From Spirochaetia bacterium (GTDB lineage Bacteria; Spirochaetota; Spirochaetia; Treponematales; Treponemataceae), in NCBI GenBank assembly GCA_900769975.1, contig CAAGIR010000076.1, positions 1 through 27,364 on the forward strand: DNA of 27,364 nucleotides, written 5' to 3'. The position numbers and the translations under genes were made by a program. This document shows, piece after piece, positions 16,896 through 24,516 of the stretch; position 1 is the stretch's first letter; every line of letters starts with the position of its first letter. The notes below the pieces were generated by a model. That model saw only the letters and a list, made by a program, of their open reading frames with translations. It did no database searches and was not told where the DNA came from.

Positions 16896-17111
16896 ATGAA
16901 TATAAAAGAGATGATTCCGTTAATTTTACAAGTTTTAACTGATTTTAGGGTTATTGTAACTGTCGTTGCTATGATTCTTGTGATAAAATTTGCAAAATTT
17001 ATTGCATCTTATAGAAAAAAAGCACGTAAACGTTCTGGCAGCAAAACAAAAAAGGTGAATGCACCAGTTCAAAAAGAATCCCCGCAGAATACCCAGGAAG
17101 CAGCCGAATAA
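16896..17111 (+). CDS. Small single-TM protein with basic tail
   Basis: Family not recognised. The 71-aa product has one membrane segment (residues about 8-32, LILQVLTDFRVIVTVVAMILVIKFAKF), then a strongly basic stretch (YRKKARKRSGSKTKKV) and a Gln/Glu-rich end. The tail should lie in the cytoplasm. The ATG has no Shine-Dalgarno. GATAAA at 16884-16889 would place +1 on the ATG but has no clear -35; alternatively TTTACA-17-TCTGAT (16845-16873) would give a 16-nt leader. It is divergent from hisH and 100 bp upstream of recQ. The coherent TM-plus-tail layout favours a real gene. Confidence 0.6.
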   Translation: MNIKEMIPLILQVLTDFRVIVTVVAMILVIKFAKFIASYRKKARKRSGSKTKKVNAPVQKESPQNTQEAAE

Positions 17112-17170
17112 AACTGCCTTTTGGTCGCTTAATAATAAATATAACAAAAAATTATAATTTTTCTCCTGAT

Positions 17171-17200
17171 TTGAATTCCGAAAACACCATACTTTATACC
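17171..17200 (+). promoter_or_regulatory. Possible recQ promoter, near-leaderless
   Basis: TTGAAT (17171-17176), 18 bp and TATACC (17195-17200). The predicted +1 near 17207 lies 5 nt before the recQ ATG, which has no Shine-Dalgarno. Confidence 0.4.
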
Positions 17201-17211
17201 ATATTATTAGT

Positions 17212-18798
17212 ATGGAACAATTTGATAAAGATAATCCGCTGAATGATGATTCTGTGCAGGATTTTTTTAGTGATGATTTTGTGACTCAGACTGCTTTTGA
17301 GAATTTTGGAATAAAATATCTGTATCCTTGGCAGCGTCTTGTTATTGCAAATATTCTGGAAGCGTATGAATATCAACAGCATAAAGAAGATTTTGAAAGC
17401 GAGGATGATTCTGATTCTTTCTGTAAGGGAAGGCAAATTGTTTTGTTACCGACTGGAGCAGGGAAATCCTTGTGTTTTCAAATTCCTGCTTTGATTTTGG
17501 ATGGGCCTTCGTTGATTATTTATCCTTTGCTCGCATTGATGACTGATCAGCAGCGTAGAATGGAGGAAGGTAGTTTACGGAGCGTGATTTTTAGGGGCGG
17601 ACAGACTGAACAGGAGCGTGAAGAAAATTTTGAAAAGTTGAAGAATGGTGCCAAAATTATTCTGGCGAATCCCGAAGTTCTGCAGAATGAAGAACTGTTG
17701 CTTAGGTTATGTGAAGTTGGAATTAAACATATTGCTATTGATGAAGCACATTGTGTTTCTGAATGGGGCGATTCGTTTAGACCTGCATATCTGGGACTGG
17801 GAGATGTTATTAAAAGAATAAATCCACCGATGATTACAGCTTTTACTGCGACTGCTTCACCTGACGTGTTGGAAAGAGTTTCACAGATACTTTTTGAAGG
17901 TATGGCACATATTGTAAGGAGTGAAAGTGACAGGACTAATATTCATTATTTTGTGAGGTATTCGTCTGCGAAAAAAAAAGAAGCTTTGTTACTTGCCAAA
18001 AAAGAAGCAAAGCCGATGATAATTTTTTGTGGGACTAGAGTGAAAGCAGAAGACATGTCTCAGGAATTGAATGTTTGTTTTGGGAATGGAACTTCGAAGT
18101 TTTATCATGCTGGGTTGGAAAAATCAGAAAAAGAAGAAATTGAAAAATGGTTTTATAACAGCAAGAATGGAATTTTGTGTGCGACTTGTGCTTACGGAAT
18201 GGGTGTTGATAAGAAGGACATAAAAACTGTTGTTCATATTGAAGCATCACCTACTGCGGAAGCGTACATTCAGGAAGCTGGAAGAGGTGGTCGGGACGGA
18301 AGTGTTGCAAAAGCGATTTTGATTTGGAGTCTGGAAGATTCTTTGAATTATTCTGTTTTTAAGGCAGGGTCTAGAGAGGCGGCGATGCGCGAATTTGCAG
18401 AAACGAATAAGTGCCGAAGGCAAGTTTTACTTGATGCACTAGGTGCTGAACAGGCAGTTTGTAGTGGCTGTGATTTGTGTAATGCCAGAAAAGATTTGAA
18501 TAATGCAAAAAAGAAATACAAAATTTCTTTTATGGAAAATTCTGTTGCCGATTGGCAGGCTGCGTATAAGATTATCAAAAATGCAAAGAATTATTATTCG
18601 GAAGAAGAAATTGAATCTGTGCTTTTTGAAAAAATGAATGAAAGAAACAGTAAACAAATGGGCGTAAATATCTGGACTCATGGTGATACTGTTGAAGTAG
18701 TAAAGCAGCTTAAAGATTCTGGAAAAATTGAACTTGATAATTTTTTATGGAAAGGAAAACTTAGAATTTGTAAAAACAAAAAAAAGACTAATCCATAA
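17212..18798 (+). CDS. recQ: RecQ-family ATP-dependent DNA helicase
   Basis: A 3'-5' DNA helicase in recombination and repair. Motif I PTGAGKS has Lys85, motif II DEAH is at 177-180, motif III is FTATASP, motif V CATCAYGMGVDKKD and motif VI QEAGRGGRDG. The RecQ zinc site is Cys401, Cys417, Cys420 and Cys423 (CSGCDLC), followed by a winged-helix region. There is no HRDC domain, so at 528 aa it is shorter than E. coli RecQ (about 610). Acidic residues cluster at the N-terminus (EDFESEDDSDS). The 3' end overlaps the convergent OmpA-domain gene by 11 bp. Confidence 0.92.
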   Translation: MEQFDKDNPLNDDSVQDFFSDDFVTQTAFENFGIKYLYPWQRLVIANILEAYEYQQHKEDFESEDDSDSFCKGRQIVLLPTGAGKSLCFQIPALILDGPSLIIYPLLALMTDQQRRMEEGSLRSVIFRGGQTEQEREENFEKLKNGAKIILANPEVLQNEELLLRLCEVGIKHIAIDEAHCVSEWGDSFRPAYLGLGDVIKRINPPMITAFTATASPDVLERVSQILFEGMAHIVRSESDRTNIHYFVRYSSAKKKEALLLAKKEAKPMIIFCGTRVKAEDMSQELNVCFGNGTSKFYHAGLEKSEKEEIEKWFYNSKNGILCATCAYGMGVDKKDIKTVVHIEASPTAEAYIQEAGRGGRDGSVAKAILIWSLEDSLNYSVFKAGSREAAMREFAETNKCRRQVLLDALGAEQAVCSGCDLCNARKDLNNAKKKYKISFMENSVADWQAAYKIIKNAKNYYSEEEIESVLFEKMNERNSKQMGVNIWTHGDTVEVVKQLKDSGKIELDNFLWKGKLRICKNKKKTNP

Positions 18799-20038
18799 TT
18801 GTTATCTCGACGCGACGGTTTCGGCTGCGCCCTTCCTCTGTGTCATTTGATGCAACAGGCTGTGTGGAACCTTTGCCTTGTGTAAAAATGTGGTATTCGC
18901 TGCGAATGTTGTTTTGAATTAAAAAATCAGCAACACTTTTTGCACGCTGCTCGGAAAGAATTTGTCTTGCATTTTCTGTTCCACGTTCTGCACAGTGGCC
19001 TGTTATCAAAAGGTCGTTGTTGAATTCTTTTAAAATTTTTCCCAGTTGAATCAGTTTCTGCTGTTCTGAAGGAAGAAGTTTGTCCGAATCTGGTTCAAAC
19101 TGTATGTTTTCAAGGCTCAACGTAAGACCTTTTTCGCCTTTTGAGACCTTGACATTTTTAATATTGTAATTTTCTACAGTTTTCTGCAGTTTTTTGACAT
19201 TTATATCATCATTTATGGAAGTAAAACCAGTTACTTCACCATGTGAAACGCCATTAAATACATATGTATTTCCATAAAAATCTACCATTTTAATTTGAAA
19301 TTCTTCTTCGAAATAGTCAATTTCATTTTTTGTGTCGTCCCAATAGATTTTTTGTTTTGCATAGCCTCTGGCACCGGCAAATGTTGTGTTCTTGTAATAC
19401 TGTCCAGTGGTATTATCTTGGAAAAAGTCATAATAAACCTGAATGATATGGAGTTTTGTTGTTTCAGGTGAAGTTTCTGTTTCATCTTTTTCTTTAGATT
19501 CTTTTGTTACTGGAATAGTGCCTGTATAAGTGTATTTAGCCGTAAACGGAATGGAAATTGCTTCATCCATATTAAAAAGTTCTCTGCAGTCGTGAACTTC
19601 CAGTCCTTTTGCCTGCCAGGAGTCACCTTCTTTAACTTTGTTTTCAGGAAATGAGGGAATATTTCTTACGGTAGGAAGAAAAGGATTTGAAGAATTGTAT
19701 AATTCACCGCTTTTTTTTCGGTAAACATTAATGGAAGTTTCTTCTCCCCACGAAAGAGTATCACCTGTTTTTTGAATATGCGAATTTTGGGTTGTCATAT
19801 AGTCTGTTTGAAGGTATTCTGAACCGTCTTCAAGAACTTCCAGAACAGTATAAGACGTTCTGTTTATAAATTCAGTTTTGTTATTTAAACGGCCGTTAAA
19901 ATATGCTTCTTCCTGAACAGTAGAAACGTGCGAAAAAGCATCACCTTTTTTGTGAACAAATTGAAATAACACTTCTTCTTGTGAAAAAGCGAAGAAGGAA
20001 AAGAACGATACAATAATTACAAAAAAAATTTTTTTCAT
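18788..20038 (-). CDS. OmpA-domain envelope protein (Tp0624-like)
   Basis: Exported protein of 416 aa with a signal peptide (MKKIFFVIIVSFFSFFAFS, cleavage before QEE). The N-terminal ~290 residues are a beta-rich domain of unknown role. Residues about 310-416 are an OmpA/Pal C-terminal domain, which normally binds peptidoglycan: FEPDSDKLLPSEQQKL, TGHCAERGTENARQ, LSEQRAKSVADFL and GRSRNRRVEI. Where Pal has GHADERGT, this reads GHCAERGT (347-354), so the Asp that contacts meso-DAP is Ala350; the Arg (365) is kept. The layout resembles T. pallidum Tp0624. TATAAT lies 8 nt before the ATG and there is no Shine-Dalgarno. Confidence 0.85.
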   Translation of the reverse strand: MKKIFFVIIVSFFSFFAFSQEEVLFQFVHKKGDAFSHVSTVQEEAYFNGRLNNKTEFINRTSYTVLEVLEDGSEYLQTDYMTTQNSHIQKTGDTLSWGEETSINVYRKKSGELYNSSNPFLPTVRNIPSFPENKVKEGDSWQAKGLEVHDCRELFNMDEAISIPFTAKYTYTGTIPVTKESKEKDETETSPETTKLHIIQVYYDFFQDNTTGQYYKNTTFAGARGYAKQKIYWDDTKNEIDYFEEEFQIKMVDFYGNTYVFNGVSHGEVTGFTSINDDINVKKLQKTVENYNIKNVKVSKGEKGLTLSLENIQFEPDSDKLLPSEQQKLIQLGKILKEFNNDLLITGHCAERGTENARQILSEQRAKSVADFLIQNNIRSEYHIFTQGKGSTQPVASNDTEEGRSRNRRVEITIMD

Positions 20039-20046
20039 ACATTGTC

Positions 20047-20075
20047 ATTATAATTCAAATTTTACTTTTTTTAAA
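20047..20075 (-). promoter_or_regulatory. Promoter of the OmpA-domain gene, near-leaderless
   Basis: On the minus strand TTTAAA (20070-20075), 17 bp and TATAAT (20047-20052). The predicted +1 is near 20040, two bases before the ATG. It physically overlaps the divergent promoter of the Holliday-resolvase-like gene. Confidence 0.55.
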
Positions 20076-20082
20076 TTATAAT
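20054..20082 (+). promoter_or_regulatory. Promoter of the Holliday-resolvase-like gene, near-leaderless
   Basis: TTCAAA (20054-20059), 17 bp and TATAAT (20077-20082). The predicted +1 is near 20089, giving a 4-nt leader. It shares DNA with the divergent promoter, so the two cannot easily be occupied at once. Confidence 0.55.
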
Positions 20083-20092
20083 CTGAATAATT

Positions 20093-20497
20093 ATGAAAAA
20101 TCTTGTGAATAAACTATTAGAAAAACCTGAAATTCTTTTACTTTTGCTTGTATTTGTCATTATTATTCTGATAATCCAGACTTTCAGAATTTTTAAGAAC
20201 AGCCGTAATATTCGTAAAGATGCTGTGAAGCGTTCAAAAGCAGTGATTGGCGGGCAGGTTGCAGAACAAATCGCTCCTTTTTTACCAGATTTTCCTGCAA
20301 ATCCTTCTGATGTAAGATTTATCGGCAAGCCTGTTGATTATATTGCATTTTCGGGGCTTTCTGAGAAGGACAGAATAGACGAAATCCTTTTAATAGAAGT
20401 AAAAACTGGCAAGTCAATGCTTAATCAGCACGAAAGAGAAATTAAAAAAGCAGTAGCAGAAGGAAGGGTGCGATATGTTGAATACCGCATTAAATGA
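20093..20497 (+). CDS. Membrane-anchored Holliday junction resolvase-like protein
   Basis: Matches the Endonuc_Holl family (PF10107) by eye: KAVIGGQVAEQIAPFLPDFP, NPSDVRFIGKPVDYIAF, then ILLIEVKTGKSMLNQHEREIKKAV and GRVRYVEYRI. The fold is PD-(D/E)XK-like; Glu102-Val-Lys104 in EVKTG and the Asp of PVDY are likely metal-site residues. Unlike true resolvases it begins with a membrane segment (residues about 13-30, LLLLLVFVIIILIIQTF), so the nuclease-like domain should sit at the inner face of the membrane. Substrate and role are unknown; DNA cleavage is inferred. It converges on the GGDEF/EAL gene with a 5-bp gap. Confidence 0.8.
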   Translation: MKNLVNKLLEKPEILLLLLVFVIIILIIQTFRIFKNSRNIRKDAVKRSKAVIGGQVAEQIAPFLPDFPANPSDVRFIGKPVDYIAFSGLSEKDRIDEILLIEVKTGKSMLNQHEREIKKAVAEGRVRYVEYRIK

Positions 20498-20502
20498 TTT
20501 TT

Positions 20503-22176
20503 TTATCCCTTGCTGTTTTTTATTAATGCAGAATCATTGCCACTTAAATAATCATCGCAACTGTTAAGTGGCATAGGTTTTCCTCGTAAAAATCCCTGTA
20601 CGATATTACATTTAAAATTTGACAGTAAATCCAGCTGTTCGGGATATTCAACTCCTTCTGCAATTGTTTCAAGTCCCATGTTTCCAACCATTTTAATGAT
20701 GGAACTTGTTATGTTTGCCTGAACTCCGTCTTTTGAAGTGAGATCATTTATAAAAGATTTGTCTATTTTTAAAGTATTAAGCGGAAGGGCTTGAAGATAA
20801 CTTAATGAAGAATAACCAGTGCCAAAATCATCAAGAGAAACACGAATGCCTAAATCTTTAATTTTTTTAAGTTTTTCTATTGTTTCTTCCATTTTGTGTA
20901 TAAATACGCCTTCTGTGATTTCAATTTCAAGGAGGGAAGGCTGAATGTTTTCTTTTTCGATTATTTCAATCAACTCGTCAACAAAACTATCCTGCAGTAG
21001 TTGAATTGGCGAAATGTTTACGGACATTACACCGTCAAAATTGTATTTTTCCTGCCAGGATTTTAAAGTATGAACAGCCGTTTTTAAAATCCATCTGCCA
21101 ATGGGAATAATAAGCCCTGTTTCTTCTGCAATCGGGATAAAAATTGATGGAGGAATATTTCCCAGTTCTGTGTCTGTCCACCTGATAAGAGCTTCAAAAC
21201 CACGCAATTTTCCTGTTGTAATGTCAAATTGAGGTTGATAGTATTGTGAAAAAGAATTTTCCAGCAAAGCGGTTGTCATTTTTGATTGAATTGTAAGACG
21301 TTGGATGAAAACCCGCTGCATGTCTGGTTCAAAATATGTAAAGTTATTTCTACCGTTTTTCTTTGCGTATTGAAGTGCCATATCTGCAAAGCGGATTAAT
21401 TCTTCTGCAAGTTCAGAATCTGACGGAAAAATAGAAACACCCGCAGAAGCACTGATTTGCTTTATCTGAAAAGATTCAAAAATGCAGTCTATAAAATTTA
21501 CAAGCGTATCGGCTGAGTCAAAATCAGACAGAATCATCGCAAATTCGTCATCACCATAGCGGAAAGCCTGTACACCGTTTCTCAAAAATTGCTTGATAGT
21601 GTCGCTTACCCGCAAAATTAATGTATCGCCTTCTTTATATCCGCGAGAATCATTTATGCTTTGTAAATTATCTATATCCAAAATCACAAGGGCGGCATAT
21701 TTTTTATTGTAACGTGAAGTTTCAAGCGTAATGTCAAAAGCATCATTAAAACCAGTTCTGTTTAAAAGTCCTGTAAGTGAATCTGTAATTATGGATTGTT
21801 TTAATTTTTGATAGTATTGACGTTCAGAAGTTATATTTGAAAAAAAGACAATTATATTTTTCTGTTCCGGAAGATACTTCATATCAATTTTATACCAGGA
21901 TTGTGTAGATGGAGAAAAATATCTGGAATCGGGATAATCTCGCCCATCCATAGCATCAAGCGCCATTTTAAACCACGGAACATCGGAAGTAATATCATCT
22001 TCGAATTCAGACCATTTTTTATGCTGTTTAATAATAAACCCAACAGCTTTTTTGATTTCTTCGTTTACATAAAGAATTTCAAAATCTATAATCTTGTCAG
22101 CGTCATTTTTTATTGGAGATGCTACAAGTGCAGGTGAAGGAATATTGTCTAAAATTAATTTAAAATCTAAATCCAT
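20503..22176 (-). CDS. PAS-GGDEF-EAL cyclic-di-GMP protein
   Basis: Cytoplasmic c-di-GMP turnover protein of about 558 aa. A PAS-like sensor covers residues about 1-135. The GGDEF domain follows, with FRYGDDEF (G208-D-D-E-F212, second Gly replaced by Asp) and no RxxD inhibitory site upstream (RNGV). The EAL domain is intact: EAL at 328-330 (GFEALIRW), SVNISPIQL, EIEITEG, DDFGTGYSSL, LKIDKSF and AEGVE. It is therefore most likely a phosphodiesterase, possibly with a regulatory or weak cyclase domain. The ATG at 22176 has ACGAGG about 8 nt upstream and is preferred to the GTG at 22215, which has no ribosome site. Nothing nearby names the pathway it controls. Confidence 0.9.
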   Translation of the reverse strand: MDLDFKLILDNIPSPALVASPIKNDADKIIDFEILYVNEEIKKAVGFIIKQHKKWSEFEDDITSDVPWFKMALDAMDGRDYPDSRYFSPSTQSWYKIDMKYLPEQKNIIVFFSNITSERQYYQKLKQSIITDSLTGLLNRTGFNDAFDITLETSRYNKKYAALVILDIDNLQSINDSRGYKEGDTLILRVSDTIKQFLRNGVQAFRYGDDEFAMILSDFDSADTLVNFIDCIFESFQIKQISASAGVSIFPSDSELAEELIRFADMALQYAKKNGRNNFTYFEPDMQRVFIQRLTIQSKMTTALLENSFSQYYQPQFDITTGKLRGFEALIRWTDTELGNIPPSIFIPIAEETGLIIPIGRWILKTAVHTLKSWQEKYNFDGVMSVNISPIQLLQDSFVDELIEIIEKENIQPSLLEIEITEGVFIHKMEETIEKLKKIKDLGIRVSLDDFGTGYSSLSYLQALPLNTLKIDKSFINDLTSKDGVQANITSSIIKMVGNMGLETIAEGVEYPEQLDLLSNFKCNIVQGFLRGKPMPLNSCDDYLSGNDSALIKNSKG

Positions 22177-22254
22177 AAAAAGTACCTCGTTATTTTGATT
22201 GTTCCAGTTTTTCACCAGTTTTAAAAAAGATTGTTACAAGAGGATATAAGTATA

Positions 22255-22283
22255 ATTTTATGTTATAAAAACCAAAGTCGCAA
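22255..22283 (-). promoter_or_regulatory. Possible promoter of the GGDEF/EAL gene
   Basis: On the minus strand TTGCGA (22278-22283), 17 bp and TAAAAT (22255-22260). The predicted leader is about 72 nt and contains the Shine-Dalgarno, in contrast to the leaderless genes elsewhere in the window. Confidence 0.4.
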
Positions 22284-22338
22284 GGAAAAATTCAGAATTT
22301 TCAGAAAAATCAGAAATTTAAAAAACATACAGACAAAC

Positions 22339-22376
22339 AAAAAAACTGCAAACTTTATGGCAAAATTTGCAGTTTT
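22339..22376 (-). terminator. Intrinsic terminator of the potABCD operon
   Basis: A perfect 11-bp stem, AAAACTGCAAA (22342-22352) with TTTGCAGTTTT (22366-22376), has a 13-nt loop. On the minus strand it ends in a seven-T run (22339-22345). It lies about 40 bp beyond the potD stop. Confidence 0.85.
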
Positions 22377-22416
22377 CTATGAATTTAATATTATTTATGA
22401 AAGGAAAGCCGTAAAA

Positions 22417-23466
22417 TTAATTTGAAATACGGATTTTTTCCCAATAATTGTAATAAGTTTCCAGATAATCGCCTAAATCGTCTTTAAGTTCGCATTTATC
22501 CATTATTTCTGCAGGATACATAGGCGTTGTCGTACGGAATTTTTCTGCTTCAAGATTTACATAGCAAGGGAAGCGGAAAAAATCAAGGAATTTTGCATAG
22601 TTTTCTGGGCGATGAATAAAATTAATGAATTCCGAAGCCAGTTCAACATTTTTTGAATATTTTAAGATACACATACTGTCAACATAAGAAGGACCACCAT
22701 TTTCTGGAATAAAAAAGTCTATTGTAGAATCCCATTCTTCTTCTGGAACTTCACCATAAATAACTTCTGCATATCCCTGACATAACCATAAATCGCCACG
22801 TGCAAAATCTTTTCCAAAACCTTCGGCATCAAATTTTATGATATTAGGAAGCCAGCTTGTCTTGATTAAATCTACAGCCTGTTTCAATTCTGCTTCATCT
22901 TTTGAACAAACGCTATGACCTGTATACATAAGTGCATCGCCAATAACTTCTCGATAATCGTCCATCATAGAAGCATGACCTTTAAACTGTTCATCGGCAA
23001 AAATGTTCCAGGTGCGTTCGAAATTATTATTGGTAACTTTCTTTTTATTAACACTGATTCCTGCTGCACCAAAATAATAGGGCACTGCATATTCCATATT
23101 CGGATCATAAGTGATTTTTTCAAGAAGTTTAGGATTAATTTTATCTTTATTTGTAAATTTGCTTTGGTCTATAGGCTGGAGCATTCCTTTTTTCATCAAA
23201 ATTGAAACATAATCTTGTGACGGCACAACAATATCAAAACTTTTTGCACCACCGTTTACAAGTTTGTTAAACATTGTTTCGTTAGAGTCGTATTCAGAAA
23301 CAATTACTTTGCAGTTGAATTCTTTTTCAAAATCGGCAACTACATCTGTGGGTGTGTAATATGTCCAGCTGTAAAGTTTAAGAACCTGTTTTTTTTCGCA
23401 TGACGAAAAACCTAAAGAAGCAAGAAGCATTCCTGCTGTAAAAATAATTTTAGAAGCGATTTTCAT
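22417..23466 (-). CDS. potD: Spermidine/putrescine-binding lipoprotein
   Basis: Captures polyamines outside the inner membrane and delivers them to the PotBC channel. The signal peptide ends in a lipobox (SLGFSSC, Cys at residue 23). LYSWTYYTPTDVVADFEKEFNCKV corresponds to the PotD N-lobe, which carries aromatic polyamine contacts; YDSNETMFNKL and FDIVVPSQDYV are family hallmarks. The preferred start is the ATG at 23466, which has GAGG 7 nt upstream; the in-frame ATG at 23478 has none. The length of about 350 aa is normal. It is the last gene of the operon, separated from potC by 126 bp that holds an AT-rich hairpin. Confidence 0.93.
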   Translation of the reverse strand: MKIASKIIFTAGMLLASLGFSSCEKKQVLKLYSWTYYTPTDVVADFEKEFNCKVIVSEYDSNETMFNKLVNGGAKSFDIVVPSQDYVSILMKKGMLQPIDQSKFTNKDKINPKLLEKITYDPNMEYAVPYYFGAAGISVNKKKVTNNNFERTWNIFADEQFKGHASMMDDYREVIGDALMYTGHSVCSKDEAELKQAVDLIKTSWLPNIIKFDAEGFGKDFARGDLWLCQGYAEVIYGEVPEEEWDSTIDFFIPENGGPSYVDSMCILKYSKNVELASEFINFIHRPENYAKFLDFFRFPCYVNLEAEKFRTTTPMYPAEIMDKCELKDDLGDYLETYYNYWEKIRISN

Positions 23467-23509
23467 ATCACACCTCATAAAAAAAGATTAAAAAAAGTTT
23501 AATATTCGC

Positions 23510-23548
23510 ATAAAAAAATTACAATAATAATATTTACAATTTTTTTAT
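23510..23548 (-). promoter_or_regulatory. AT-only hairpin between potC and potD
   Basis: A perfect 11-bp inverted repeat, ATAAAAAAATT (23510-23520) and AATTTTTTTAT (23538-23548), has a 17-nt loop. Its seven-T/seven-A arms make it terminator-like on either strand. It could be a leaky attenuator or an mRNA end that protects or processes the potD message. Confidence 0.45.
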
Positions 23549-23592
23549 AAAAATTAATAAAAAATCAAAACAAATTATTGCACCGCAACAAA

Positions 23593-24465
23593 TTAATGTG
23601 CAGCAGCAAAAGTTTTAAGACCTTTACGCAGCATAATAGCAATAAAACAAATAATCAAAATCAGTACAAAAGAGAGCGAATTGATTACAGGACTCACCCC
23701 ATGACGAATCATGTTGTACACAAAAATAGGCAAAGTTTCAACATTACCGTTTACAAGCGAAGTGATTACAAAATCTTCTATAGAAAGAGTGACGCTCATC
23801 ATAAATCCGCTCATAATTCCAGGCATAATAGCAGGAATTATCACCTTAAAAAGAGTTTGTCTTTCGTTTGCACCCAAATCATGACTTGCTTCTATAATAG
23901 AATAATCAAATTCGTCAACACGAGAACTTACCATAAGATAAGCAAAAGGCAGACAGAAAGTAGAATGTGCAATGATAATCGTCAAAAGCCCCAGATTCAT
24001 GTTAATCCCGCTTAAAAAGATTAACAAAGAAACACCCATTATTACTTCAGGCAAAACCATCGGTAAAAAACTCACAGACTGAATGTAATTTCTGCCAAAA
24101 AACCTGTACCAGCTGATTCCAATAGCGGCAAGCGTTCCCAAAATTGTAGCGATAAGTGCAGACGAAAAAGCAACAATTGCACTGTACAAAAGCGACATCC
24201 ACAAATCTCCAGAATGAAGAAACAGTTCTTCATACCAGCGGAACGAAAATCCTGTTAAACTTGCTCCTTCTGATTTATTAAATGAAAAAACAATAATTAC
24301 AAACAGAGGAATATATAAAAACAGAAAAGTAAGGCACAATATAAAATTTGAATAAGAAAAAGCAGAGGCACGTTTTTTCCAATTTCTTTTTGCATGACGG
24401 AAATTTTCAGATTTAGGATGATTTTTTTTCAGTTTTTCAACCATTAAAGAAGATAAAAATTCCAT
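23593..24465 (-). CDS. potC: Polyamine ABC transporter permease PotC
   Basis: Inner-membrane subunit that forms the polyamine channel with PotB. At 290 aa it has about six membrane segments. The EAA loop that docks with PotA reads EASHDLGANERQTLFKVIIPAIMPG. A basic cytoplasmic N-terminal extension of about 35 residues precedes the first segment. The ATG has GAGG about 6 nt upstream. It lies 51 bp after potB. Confidence 0.93.
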   Translation of the reverse strand: MEFLSSLMVEKLKKNHPKSENFRHAKRNWKKRASAFSYSNFILCLTFLFLYIPLFVIIVFSFNKSEGASLTGFSFRWYEELFLHSGDLWMSLLYSAIVAFSSALIATILGTLAAIGISWYRFFGRNYIQSVSFLPMVLPEVIMGVSLLIFLSGINMNLGLLTIIIAHSTFCLPFAYLMVSSRVDEFDYSIIEASHDLGANERQTLFKVIIPAIMPGIMSGFMMSVTLSIEDFVITSLVNGNVETLPIFVYNMIRHGVSPVINSLSFVLILIICFIAIMLRKGLKTFAAAH

Positions 24466-24516
24466 TTATAACCTCACGTAAATATCAATTTTGCAAATAT
24501 AAAAATATGGCAGAAA

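Noticed and set aside
22177..22215. GTG at 22215 as start of the GGDEF/EAL protein
   Set aside because: There is no ribosome site before it, whereas ATG 22176 has ACGAGG at normal spacing.
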